22,127 nucleotides of DNA from an uncultured Clostridia bacterium (GTDB taxonomy: Bacteria; Bacillota; Clostridia; UBA1381). Shown here piece after piece: positions 1 to 7,990 of the stretch (its first letter is position 1; each line of letters starts with the position of its first letter). The notes under the pieces are model-generated. The model did no database searches and was not told where the DNA came from. It saw only the letters and a program-made list of their open reading frames with translations. The translations under genes and the position numbers were made by a program. Location: the NCBI GenBank assembly GCA_944391255.1, contig CALXSW010000043.1:1-22127 (forward strand), written 5' to 3'.

Positions 1-2282
1 AGCTTTACATCATAATTGTTTATATCGCTTGTTGGATGTACGCCTAAAGTGTTTCCACTTGCAGTGAGGAATGATGTTTCTGTCCATGTATCATCAGAAG
101 CGCCCTTCTCTTTCTGATAAGCTGTCCATGAAATTGACGAGAATGTGAGAGTAGGCAATGTTATATCTCTGATAGAATCAAGAGAATATACTGTCTGACC
201 GTCAACATTTGTCTTTGTTATACCATTCGCAACAAGATCAAAATTCTTTGTATCTGCCGCATATATATCTTCATCAGGAATAGCATATGTAGAATCTGCT
301 ATATACAGATTAGCAACTGTTATCTTCTGTGTTGTAACATTTGTCTGTATTCCCATTGAGGCAACATTCTTAAGACCTGTTGCAGTCTTTACTACCTTTA
401 CAGGTGTTGTGCCATCATATGCAACTGCGACTGTTGTACCGCCCTTTGATACTATTTTCCATGTAAGAGACTTTCCTACAAGATTAGCGTCACTGTCGCT
501 GAGTGAAACGTAGAAAGATGTAGAGTTATTGTCTGTTATAAGGAAATTATTGTTAACAGCTGCAAATGAAATATCAGCTGAAACATAAACGCCATTTGAG
601 AAGACTGTATCTCTTGACTTTGTCAATGTCATTGTAGGACCCGCTCTTAGATCAGAAGCATAGTCCGACATAACGAATGACATGATATTGCCTGTACCTG
701 TCTGAGGAGCTTCAATTGCGATATTGAACTTGTCACCACCGCCGCCGCCTCTTGCACCGCAGGCAAAAGTCATACCCATATCAGCATATGTGTCATTCGA
801 TGTCACTCCATCACACGCAACAAGATTACCTGTAGGAAGAGCGCTGAAGTTCTGGTCATAGTATATGATCTCATCACCAGTTGTTCCGCACTGAATATCA
901 AGTGGGTATTCTATAGTTGTCGAAGCGTCTCTCAATGAAATAGTAGCTACAAGCTTTACATCATTTGCTGCCACATCAAATCCGTCAGGGATAGTGATCT
1001 TTGATGTGTTGCTTGAATTTATAGTTACTATATCTGATGGTGTATAATCTGATGAACCCTTAGCGGCTACGTACGCCTGCCATGTTATGTTAGCTACATC
1101 AGATGAAGGAACTGTGAAATTCTTTGTTACTGTATATACAGAACCATTTAAAGTGATACCTGTATTTCCTGACAATATATCAAATGAATTTGCTATATTC
1201 TGGAGCAAAGTGTCAACAGTAGGCAGATTAATAGAATATGTAAATTCTTTCTTTTCACCATTATATGAAACTTCTGCTACAAGAAGTCCGGTATAGCCTG
1301 TAAAGTCCTTTGATGCGTCCATTTCAACAGTCGCATTATCAACTACATTCAAGAACTCTGTTTCTTCACGAGTATCTGAGCCATCAGCTACCTGATATAT
1401 CTTCCACTCGATAGATGCGTCAGCGATAGAAGTCGTAGGCAACGTGAAACCTCCGATTATATCGTATGCATCGCCATTTTCTGTTACATTTGCATTGCCT
1501 TTTGCAATGTCAAGCTCATTACCGACAAAGTTAAATACATCATCACTGTTAAGTGAAAATACTTCATCCTTTACCGTGAGGTTATCAAGTTAAACAGTTA
1601 TAAGCTCTATATCACTTACATATATTGATGCAAGATCTACCAGATTTGTTTCAACAAACTTGAGATCTATAAGCTGATCTCCAACTTTTGCAACAAAAAC
1701 ATCGCTGCCCTCACGAATTGCATATGTGAGATTTACATTCTGACCGCAGTATGAGTCATCCGAAAGTGAATATGTATATTCGTTATTGAGACTATCAACA
1801 AAAGTAATGGTATTATTAGTATTACCTTCCTTGAAGTTCATATCAAGACTTGTAACAAGGTCATTTTCAATCTCTATACCTGTTGTTCTTGAAAGAGTGA
1901 TTTTCGGGTTTCTTCCGCCGTTTGGATACTTTCCAATGACAACCTGAAGAGCGCCGTCTGTTATAGTCATATAGCTTGCGTTGTAATCGCTTGGTCGTGA
2001 ACCCATTGAGAACGTCATACCATTTGACTCTTCATATGTTGTGTTAGGGCTTGTTGCAGCTTCCAGATTAACAAGCGTACCCGATGCAAACGATGAAAAA
2101 TCTTCATCATAATATACACCATTTTCAGGTGTATAAGCTACTTCAAGATCAGCTGCCGGAGCTTCCTCGATCACAGCGGCATCTGTTTCAGCTTCGCCTT
2201 CAGCCAATGCCATCGGAGCCATCGAAAAAAGCATTGCCGCAGAAGAAATCAAAGCGATAAGCTTTTTAACGTTATTATCCAT
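1..2282 (-). pseudogene. Large secreted modular beta-sandwich protein, split by an in-frame TAA; 3' end outside the window
   Basis: The start is the ATG at 2282-2280, because AGGAG (2291-2295) lies at good spacing; an upstream in-frame ATG at 2306 lacks a site. A signal peptide (about residues 1-28, ending ALA) is followed by an acidic linker and a concanavalin-like module beginning YYDEDFSSFASG. At 1590-1592 the frame meets TAA, but the same frame stays open from 1589 to the left edge. It continues with two Ig-like modules (pattern LPTTSIADASIEWKIY), a second concanavalin-like module beginning YYDQNFSALPTG and part of another Ig-like module. The part after the stop has no start with a ribosome site and no signal peptide; its first in-frame ATG is near 1322. 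It is therefore one gene interrupted by a stop. Upstream lies the SLH gene in the same direction. Its function is unknown; carbohydrate or surface binding is an inference. A sequencing error is possible. Confidence 0.75.
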
Positions 2283-2308
2283 TTTATTCTCTCCTATTAT
2301 AGTCATCC

Positions 2309-2329
2309 CGGGGAGATTTTTTCTCCCCG
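2309..2329 (-). other. Intergenic stem-loop between the SLH gene and the modular secreted gene
   Basis: Perfect 8-bp arms (CGGGGAGA / TCTCCCCG) enclose a 5-base loop in the 66-bp gap between the two genes. In the direction of transcription no U-run follows (GGATGACTATAATAGG), so it does not look like an intrinsic terminator. A role in mRNA stability or processing, separating expression of two co-transcribed surface genes, is more likely. That role is inference. Confidence 0.55.
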
Positions 2330-2348
2330 AAATGTATCCCTTAACAAA

Positions 2349-5300
2349 TTATTCCATTACGACTCTGATAACATAACCTGCACCCATTGAGCCCTTGAAG
2401 CTCTTGAATACAGCAAAGTCAGCGCTACCAGGTTCCTGATTCCAATTGAGCAATTCACTTGGTTCCATTCCGCCTGTCTTATCTACCTTTGTATTTGTTA
2501 TGTTACCATCTTCATCAACAGTTACTGTACAATAGCTGAATACAGACGCAACATCATATGCCAATGTTGACAAGCTTTCGCCTTCCATATTTCTCGTATC
2601 GATTACTGCTGAATCGTTTATCTCTACTGTGTCAATAAATCCGAGATCCCAGTTATCACGAGTTGCTGAAGGAGCTATAATAGCCTGACGCTGAGTCATA
2701 GTTCCGTTTACAAAGTCATATGCGACCTTTTCTACATCGGCGATCTTAACCAAAGCATATACTGTAGAACCCGATGCACCTACATGATATACATCACCAG
2801 GATGAACTACGTCCATGAACTTTTCAGGATCATCAGATGTAGCATCAAATGCTATTGATGTAAAGTTGTTATAATCCTTTGCTGATGAGCCAGGCTCTGT
2901 ACTATTCAATTCATATACACCTGTGTTTGCAGCAGTCATATATGTTACTTCTGTACCGCCTGAATAACCCTTCAATTCGTATATTGTATCGCCCTCTGAG
3001 TCAACAGCTTCGATTATTGATGAAACCATGAAGCTTGGACCGTTAGATGCGTTTGATGTATAGTTAGCTTCAGCAACTGTTGTTGCGCCGCCTTCAAATA
3101 CAACAAGCACTGAAGGATATGTGCTGTTTACAAAGTCACCTACTGTGAAATATCTGTCAACACCGCCGTCATAATTGACATATGATGACGCTGTTACTGT
3201 ACCGATCGAATAGTTTGATGTATCTCTTCTGTCATCGCCGTCCTTCGGAACAACAAACTGAACCATGCCGTCCTGGATAGTATAACCGCTTACAAGACCA
3301 CCCTTAGCCGCAACACCTTTTAAGCTGCCGTTATGAACAGTAAGAGCGTCTGAATCTGTTCCTACCACATTTACATCTGATGCAATATAGAGGAGAGTGA
3401 TCTCATTCTTGCTGTTTACAGAATACTTACAAAGCTTTACAGGATATGAGTCAACGAGCGTATATCCGGCTGTACCTGAAAGATCATTTACAAGCTGATC
3501 CTTGCTTGGGCCTGAAACAGGTTCTGTAGCGCCAGGACCCCAGTACTTCATGTTGCCTGCCGGTCTCAAAGTAACGCCTTCGCCATCCTGAGTAAAGAGC
3601 TTTATTGAAACTTCGCCGTCATCTTCATAATATGCGTTTGCGATCATAGCATATTTTTCACTGTCTGACAAGTTTCCGCCTGTTGAAGATTCAAGGTAAC
3701 CAACTCTGTCAAATGCGTCAAGGTACAATACAGTTGTCATACCGTTCTTTACCAAATCAACAGCATTGCCGTCAACCTTGTATTCTGTACCGTTTACAGT
3801 GATAACTGTATCATCATCGTCTTTACCAACGCCTGATATCTTACCTGTGATCGTTTCACCTGTAACGATCATTTCAATAATCGTTTCATCGATATTTCTC
3901 TTGAGTGAAACGACATCGTTCTTTCTAAGGTTCTTTGTTGTTGCCTCAGCGCCGCTCTTAATAACAGTTATCGTTCTGTCGTTTGCGTCGTTTTCAAGAT
4001 CAAGTGAAACGTTTTCATTATTGATCTTACCATTTACCTTATCTGATGATGCTGTTGTCACAAGAAGAGTTTCATATGAATCGACAAATACTATATCATA
4101 TACGCCGTCAGCATCGTAGTCAACGATCTTTACTGTACCAACTTCAGGTATGATAAAGTCATCATAGCTTTCTGTATTGCCTGATGCTGTGTAATCAGCT
4201 GATGTTAAAACTGAACCGTTATAAATAACAGTTGCGCCGCTCACATTGTACTTCTTTGTTGTGCTTGAAGTCTTTGATGTGAAAGCTGTCAATGTGCCGG
4301 CAGTTTCACCGTTTGTGCCATACACGCTCATTGTGTCTATATCATCAGCCTCGATAGTAACCTCTTCTGACTTACCTGATGAAACGATAGCTATTACTTC
4401 CGGATCATCTGAAGTTGAGTCTATATAATAGAAAGTTACCTTTGTACCGAGATACTTATCTATATCTGTCAAGTTGACCTTGTACTGAACACCGTCAACT
4501 GTCATTCTGTCTTCTTTCTTCTGTACGCCTGATGTGATAGTACCATTTGGTGTTGATACTACAACGCCTTCTTCCTCATACAGCTTGAACTTTTCAACGC
4601 CGAGAGTGTCGTTAGCTTCATATACAGGCTGACAATTCTTTGTGCGTGTGATCTTTCTGTAAGGAGCCATCAACGCATTGTAAACAGCCTTTATTACTTC
4701 ACCTCTTGGCATATCCTGACCTACTGCGCCATTAACACCCTTGAGGAGTGATAATGCTGATGAGCCAACGCTGATATATCCGTTAGGATATCCGCCTGCT
4801 GACTCAGCGTCAACAGAATAACCCATAGCGGCAACTATCATCTTGATTACCTGCTCGTACTTTACATTGCCGTCAGGCTGTAATGTGCCATCGCCCATAC
4901 CGTTTACTATAGCCTGCTCAACAGCTGCCTGTATAGTGCCTGCAGCCCAGTGATCAGCTGAAACGTCAGTAAACACATTCTGATATGTTGAGTCTGACAT
5001 CTGGATCATTCTAAGGATTATTGTTGCCATTTCCGCTCTTGTAACAGTAGCTTCCGGCTTCACTGAACCATCCTCATATCCTGTGATAATTCCCAAAGCT
5101 GAGCATACAGCAAGAGCAGTGTTATATGTATTGTCATTATCATAATTGCTTGAAGGAGCTTCTGTAGCTTCCTCTGCCGGAGCCTCTGTAGCTTCCGCAG
5201 CTTCTTCCGCCGGAGCCTCTGTAGCTTCTGTAGTTTCTTCTGCCGGAACCTCTGTAGCCTCTCCCTCGGCTGGCGCTTCTGTAGCTTTCGCGACAGTTTC

Positions 5301-5420
5301 AGCCGTTTCTGCAGTCGTGTCTGCTGTAGCATCCTCAGCCAAAGCTGCGATACCGCATGATGTTGTGACCATCATTGCAGAGAGCAAACCACAGACAAGT
5401 CTTTTTAAATTATTACTCAT
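2349..5420 (-). CDS. SLH-domain surface (S-layer-like) protein
   Basis: 1023 residues from the ATG at 5420, chosen because GGAGG (5428-5433 region) precedes it by about 8 bases; an earlier in-frame ATG at 5435 would overlap that site. A signal peptide (about 1-28, ending AALA) is followed by an acidic Glu/Ala/Pro/Thr repeat linker (46-89). Three SLH motifs follow at about 98-141, 147-200 and 207-255 (key words ITGYEDGSVKP, TRAEMATII, MGDGTLQPDG). The rest, about 750 residues, is beta-rich with recurring small modules of the type VNGTEYKV followed by VLYLDAFDRVGYLE. SLH motifs usually anchor proteins to pyruvylated secondary wall polymers, so this is a cell-surface protein, possibly a structural S-layer component. 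No catalytic motif is seen. It follows the AraC gene by 58 bp, a gap with only a 5-bp hairpin (5453-5465) and no clear promoter. Surface location is secure; the exact role is unknown. Confidence 0.88.
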   Translation of the reverse strand: MSNNLKRLVCGLLSAMMVTTSCGIAALAEDATADTTAETAETVAKATEAPAEGEATEVPAEETTEATEAPAEEAAEATEAPAEEATEAPSSNYDNDNTYNTALAVCSALGIITGYEDGSVKPEATVTRAEMATIILRMIQMSDSTYQNVFTDVSADHWAAGTIQAAVEQAIVNGMGDGTLQPDGNVKYEQVIKMIVAAMGYSVDAESAGGYPNGYISVGSSALSLLKGVNGAVGQDMPRGEVIKAVYNALMAPYRKITRTKNCQPVYEANDTLGVEKFKLYEEEGVVVSTPNGTITSGVQKKEDRMTVDGVQYKVNLTDIDKYLGTKVTFYYIDSTSDDPEVIAIVSSGKSEEVTIEADDIDTMSVYGTNGETAGTLTAFTSKTSSTTKKYNVSGATVIYNGSVLTSADYTASGNTESYDDFIIPEVGTVKIVDYDADGVYDIVFVDSYETLLVTTASSDKVNGKINNENVSLDLENDANDRTITVIKSGAEATTKNLRKNDVVSLKRNIDETIIEMIVTGETITGKISGVGKDDDDTVITVNGTEYKVDGNAVDLVKNGMTTVLYLDAFDRVGYLESSTGGNLSDSEKYAMIANAYYEDDGEVSIKLFTQDGEGVTLRPAGNMKYWGPGATEPVSGPSKDQLVNDLSGTAGYTLVDSYPVKLCKYSVNSKNEITLLYIASDVNVVGTDSDALTVHNGSLKGVAAKGGLVSGYTIQDGMVQFVVPKDGDDRRDTSNYSIGTVTASSYVNYDGGVDRYFTVGDFVNSTYPSVLVVFEGGATTVAEANYTSNASNGPSFMVSSIIEAVDSEGDTIYELKGYSGGTEVTYMTAANTGVYELNSTEPGSSAKDYNNFTSIAFDATSDDPEKFMDVVHPGDVYHVGASGSTVYALVKIADVEKVAYDFVNGTMTQRQAIIAPSATRDNWDLGFIDTVEINDSAVIDTRNMEGESLSTLAYDVASVFSYCTVTVDEDGNITNTKVDKTGGMEPSELLNWNQEPGSADFAVFKSFKGSMGAGYVIRVVME
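5154..5285 (-). repeat. In-frame Glu-Ala-Thr-Pro repeat linker of the SLH protein
   Basis: About 44 residues are built from imperfect copies of ATEAPAEE, with variants ATEVPAEE and ATEAPAEG. DNA copies are imperfect because codons vary. The stretch lies between signal peptide and SLH motifs and is probably a flexible, extended, acidic wall spacer. Repeat-number variation between strains would be expected from such DNA. Confidence 0.85.
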
Positions 5421-5478
5421 GAATAATACCTCCATTTAGTTTTTATCTTCAAAAGCATGTTGCTTATTCAGAACTACA

Positions 5479-6711
5479 TTAAATCGTTTTCTTCAACGAC
5501 ATACGCGTTATTTCCTTGTATTCGAGCGGGGATATGCCCGTATACTTTTTGAACACCTGACTGAAATACTGCGAATTAGAACCGTATCCGACTTTTTCTG
5601 CCACCTCGTAGATTCGATCCTTCTTACCGCCCATTATCAGCTCTTTGGCGATTTCCATTCGTTTTTCCATCACATAATGCGAAAAATTCATGCCTGTTTC
5701 TTTTTTAAATATTTTACCGAGATAATCAACGTTAGTATACAAAATAGTTCCCGCTATCCACCTTAATGAAAGCTTCTCGTTTCCAATATTCTCATCTATT
5801 ATCCTTATAGTATCTTTTATAAGTGAGCTATAGATATTGACATTTTTCGGAACATTGGCATGAGCGATCTCCATCGCTTTTGAAACAATAAAATTCTTGA
5901 TCTCGCGGAACGTTTTTCCATTCTGGATCGAAACGATCCCTTTCATATAGACATCAATTTTTTCGACCTCACAGCAACGTATTATACAAACGTACAGCTC
6001 AAGGCAATATGTTTTCGCAACAGCGGGAGTAGGCTTATGATTCTCAAGTTCATCGAAAAATTCGTCCATCAATACTGAAGCTTTTTTCTCATCACCGCCC
6101 GAAACAGCCTTTTCAATGCCCGTATACTGCGGCGTTAACGATATGCAATCCGTATTGATCCGTATTTCCGTTTCACACAGCACTTTTACATCTTCGGAAT
6201 AGAACGAATATTCCGTGCAGCATTTAAGCCGCCTGAAAAGCTCCGGAGCATTTACCATAGGCGTGACATTGCTGTATACCGCCATGAGATCAAGCTGATA
6301 GCATTCCTCCGCAACATATAATATATGTCTAAGTATCTCCTGCGTATTATCAGCCATCGACGCGTCCACAATAACAAGCACAAGTCCTGCCATTGTCTTG
6401 CTCCAGATCACATGATCTTTTCCGAAATAACTTTCTGCCGTGTTCTGCACATAGAACAAGTCATCATATGAAACCGACTTATCTGTCTTAAGCATTATCA
6501 TCTGAACAGGTTTCTGCCTGTCCATCTCAAACGCGTCACAGAAAATCTTAAAAGCCTCGTCCGAATCACCCACACCAAGAATATAGTCCATAAGGAATCT
6601 TTCTTTCAGTATAGGCTTAACTATATCGGCGCCCTGTAAAACAAGTTTTTTGAAGCCCTCGTTCATATCGTTTTTGTTAAGGTCATAAGATAAAACTTCA
6701 TCCTGACGCAT
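5479..6711 (-). CDS. AraC-family transcriptional regulator with large N-terminal sensor region
   Basis: 410 residues. The C-terminal ~105 residues form the double helix-turn-helix of the AraC/XylS family: first helix pair around LSLRWIAGTILYTNVDYLGKIFKKETG, second around IYEVAEKVGYGSNSQYFSQVFKKYTGISP, ending in LEYKE. The N-terminal ~300 residues match no domain I can name. They lack a phospho-receiver, membrane segments and a clear cupin, so the protein is probably cytoplasmic and senses an unknown ligand. The start at 6711 has GGAGGGAGAGGG upstream. A strong promoter lies about 65 bp upstream (6775-6803). The SLH gene starts 58 bp after its stop on the same strand, so it may be co-transcribed with, or regulate, the surface genes or the nearby glycan-degradation genes. 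The target is inference. Confidence 0.9.
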   Translation of the reverse strand: MRQDEVLSYDLNKNDMNEGFKKLVLQGADIVKPILKERFLMDYILGVGDSDEAFKIFCDAFEMDRQKPVQMIMLKTDKSVSYDDLFYVQNTAESYFGKDHVIWSKTMAGLVLVIVDASMADNTQEILRHILYVAEECYQLDLMAVYSNVTPMVNAPELFRRLKCCTEYSFYSEDVKVLCETEIRINTDCISLTPQYTGIEKAVSGGDEKKASVLMDEFFDELENHKPTPAVAKTYCLELYVCIIRCCEVEKIDVYMKGIVSIQNGKTFREIKNFIVSKAMEIAHANVPKNVNIYSSLIKDTIRIIDENIGNEKLSLRWIAGTILYTNVDYLGKIFKKETGMNFSHYVMEKRMEIAKELIMGGKKDRIYEVAEKVGYGSNSQYFSQVFKKYTGISPLEYKEITRMSLKKTI

Positions 6712-6774
6712 AAAAGTCCCTCTCCCTCCGCATCACACGTTTTAATATGACTAACAAATATTATATTCAAATGT

Positions 6775-6803
6775 ATTATACACTAAACTAACCAAAATTT
6801 CAA
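6775..6803 (-). promoter_or_regulatory. Sigma-A-type promoter for the AraC-family gene
   Basis: Read on the minus strand: TTGAAA (6803-6798), 17-base spacer, TATAAT (6780-6775). Transcription should start near 6768, giving a 5' UTR of roughly 57 bases. Confidence 0.75.
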
Positions 6804-6974
6804 GCTAAATTTTATCAAATTTTAATATTTTTTTAAATTATTTTTTAAAAATCTATATTTTGTGTTTCATGCTGAGCGCAGCTCAAGATATACAGCTTTA
6901 TAACGCGTATAAATATTATCAAGAATGCTTTAAATCAGATTTTATACTATATAATATAACCAATAATTACAATT

Positions 6975-7014
6975 CAAGGGTGCAGCGCTGCATTAATGCC
7001 GCGTTACACCCTTG
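6975..7014 (-). terminator. Long hairpin downstream of the small secreted protein gene (possible terminator)
   Basis: Arms CAAGGGTG and CACCCTTG enclose further paired bases and a central palindrome GCATTAATGC, giving a nearly continuous 40-base stem-loop. It lies 75 bp past the stop of the gene at 7090-7869. No clean U-run follows on either strand, so termination is uncertain. The surrounding gene-free stretch (6712-7089) holds this hairpin, the AraC promoter at 6775-6803 and otherwise AT-rich sequence with no supportable coding region. Confidence 0.5.
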
Positions 7015-7089
7015 CTTAATATAAATCGAAATTTTATGATGTCTCTTCCATGTCCGATCCGCTATATACTATCCGTATAGCTCAAATGA

Positions 7090-7869
7090 TCAAACGCTGT
7101 AAGGATTCTTTGTTTCTGTTGACTTATCGATCGTAACATTTGTCAGATCGTAATTATATGTGTTACCACGCTTATAGCCGAAGCACCAGATGCAGACCTT
7201 AGTACAGTCGAGACTCTGATATACAGCGTCATCAAGCTGACCTATAACCTTACCTGATTCTACATCTGTTACAGAAATGCTAACTGACTGAAGCACATTA
7301 TCAACAGCGATCTTTACTGTATACCATTTCTCAGGAGAGATCGAAGCGATCTGAACCTGTCTTGATCCGTCAAAAGCCGTGATTCCAGTCGCTGTAAATT
7401 CCAATGTATTTGCAAGGTAGTTAGTATTTGATGTAGGGTCTGAGAATGAACCGAGCATCAGCTGGAACAGACCTTCATGCATTCTTACGTCAAACTGACA
7501 GTAACCATATGTCTGAGCAAAGTTCTGAGTTGTATCTCTCTGATACATATACATTGAACCGGCTCCGTCGTTTGTGCCTGACTTATCACTGTTTGAATAC
7601 ATGTTGCAGTAGTTTACACCGCGCTCCTCATCATAATAGAATGTTTCGTAATGCTTGCTTGCCGAACCCTTTGAAAGCCATGGAGAACCGTCAAGTATAA
7701 TGTTCAATCCATATATCGGATTTTCAGTGTTGCCGCCTACAGCGCAATCCTTAAAATCAGAATTTGTTATATAAGTCGCGCTTGCTTCCGCGTTTGCAAT
7801 TATTGGCATTGCTGCTGCCTGAATTGAAAGCACTGCAGCTGCAATAACTGAAAACAGTTTCTTGTTCAT
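7090..7869 (-). CDS. Small secreted protein, single concanavalin-like module
   Basis: 259 residues from the ATG at 7869. GGAG lies about 11 bases upstream; an ATG at 7878 sits too close to it. The signal peptide is MNKKLFSVIAAAVLSIQAAA and on to about residue 26 (ending NAEA). The mature part is one beta-sandwich of the laminin-G/concanavalin type: an opening DF/GSPWLS region, a central FQLMLGSFSD strand, the WYTVKIAVDN strand and a closing YDLTNVTIDKS strand. The same strand pattern occurs in the C-terminal module of the PL11 lyase in this window (WYHYNLHF, VAVYFSGLQYY). It has no catalytic residues I can name, no SLH motif and no sortase signal, so it would be released or loosely bound. Carbohydrate binding is a guess from fold and context. 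It has its own promoter (7925-7954), so it is not dependent on the GH13 gene upstream. Confidence 0.85.
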   Translation of the reverse strand: MNKKLFSVIAAAVLSIQAAAMPIIANAEASATYITNSDFKDCAVGGNTENPIYGLNIILDGSPWLSKGSASKHYETFYYDEERGVNYCNMYSNSDKSGTNDGAGSMYMYQRDTTQNFAQTYGYCQFDVRMHEGLFQLMLGSFSDPTSNTNYLANTLEFTATGITAFDGSRQVQIASISPEKWYTVKIAVDNVLQSVSISVTDVESGKVIGQLDDAVYQSLDCTKVCIWCFGYKRGNTYNYDLTNVTIDKSTETKNPYSV

Positions 7870-7924
7870 AGTTATCATCTCTCCTTTTATTATACAAAGC
7901 ATAAGTATCCTATACTCTTTTCCT

Positions 7925-7954
7925 ATCATATACATGATACAACAAAAATGTCAA
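7925..7954 (-). promoter_or_regulatory. Sigma-A-type promoter for the small secreted protein gene
   Basis: Minus strand: TTGACA (7954-7949), 18-base spacer, TATGAT (7930-7925). The consensus -35 is embedded in a 41-bp dyad (7943-7983), so this promoter may be controlled at the -35. Expected 5' UTR about 50 bases. Confidence 0.7.
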
Positions 7955-7983
7955 CTTTTCAAGTTAAAAAGCAGACATTTTTG
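7943..7983 (-). terminator. 41-bp dyad: terminator of the GH13 gene overlapping the next promoter
   Basis: Outer arms CAAAAATGTC / GACATTTTTG (10 bp, perfect) and inner arms CTTTT / AAAAG are separated by a 2x2 mismatch with a 7-base loop. It begins 8 bases after the GH13 stop codon. An A-run before and a T-run within the closing arm fit a weak, possibly bidirectional, terminator. The same bases hold the -35 box of the next gene's promoter, so an operator role is equally possible. Confidence 0.5.
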
Positions 7984-7990
7984 TATAATT

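Noticed and set aside
1590..1592. TAA read as a sense codon (code reassignment)
   Set aside because: TAA ends several intact genes here, including the SLH, AraC, fabK and PL11 genes, so general reassignment is excluded.
13..2282. CRISPR or satellite array in the repetitive left end
   Set aside because: The similarity is at protein module level only; the DNA shows no regular short repeats with spacers.
5146..5439. Plus-strand Ala-Ser-Val-rich frame GASVASAASSAG and a minus-strand Lys/Arg/Leu frame
   Set aside because: Both are shadows of the Glu-Ala-Pro repeat of the SLH gene in other frames.
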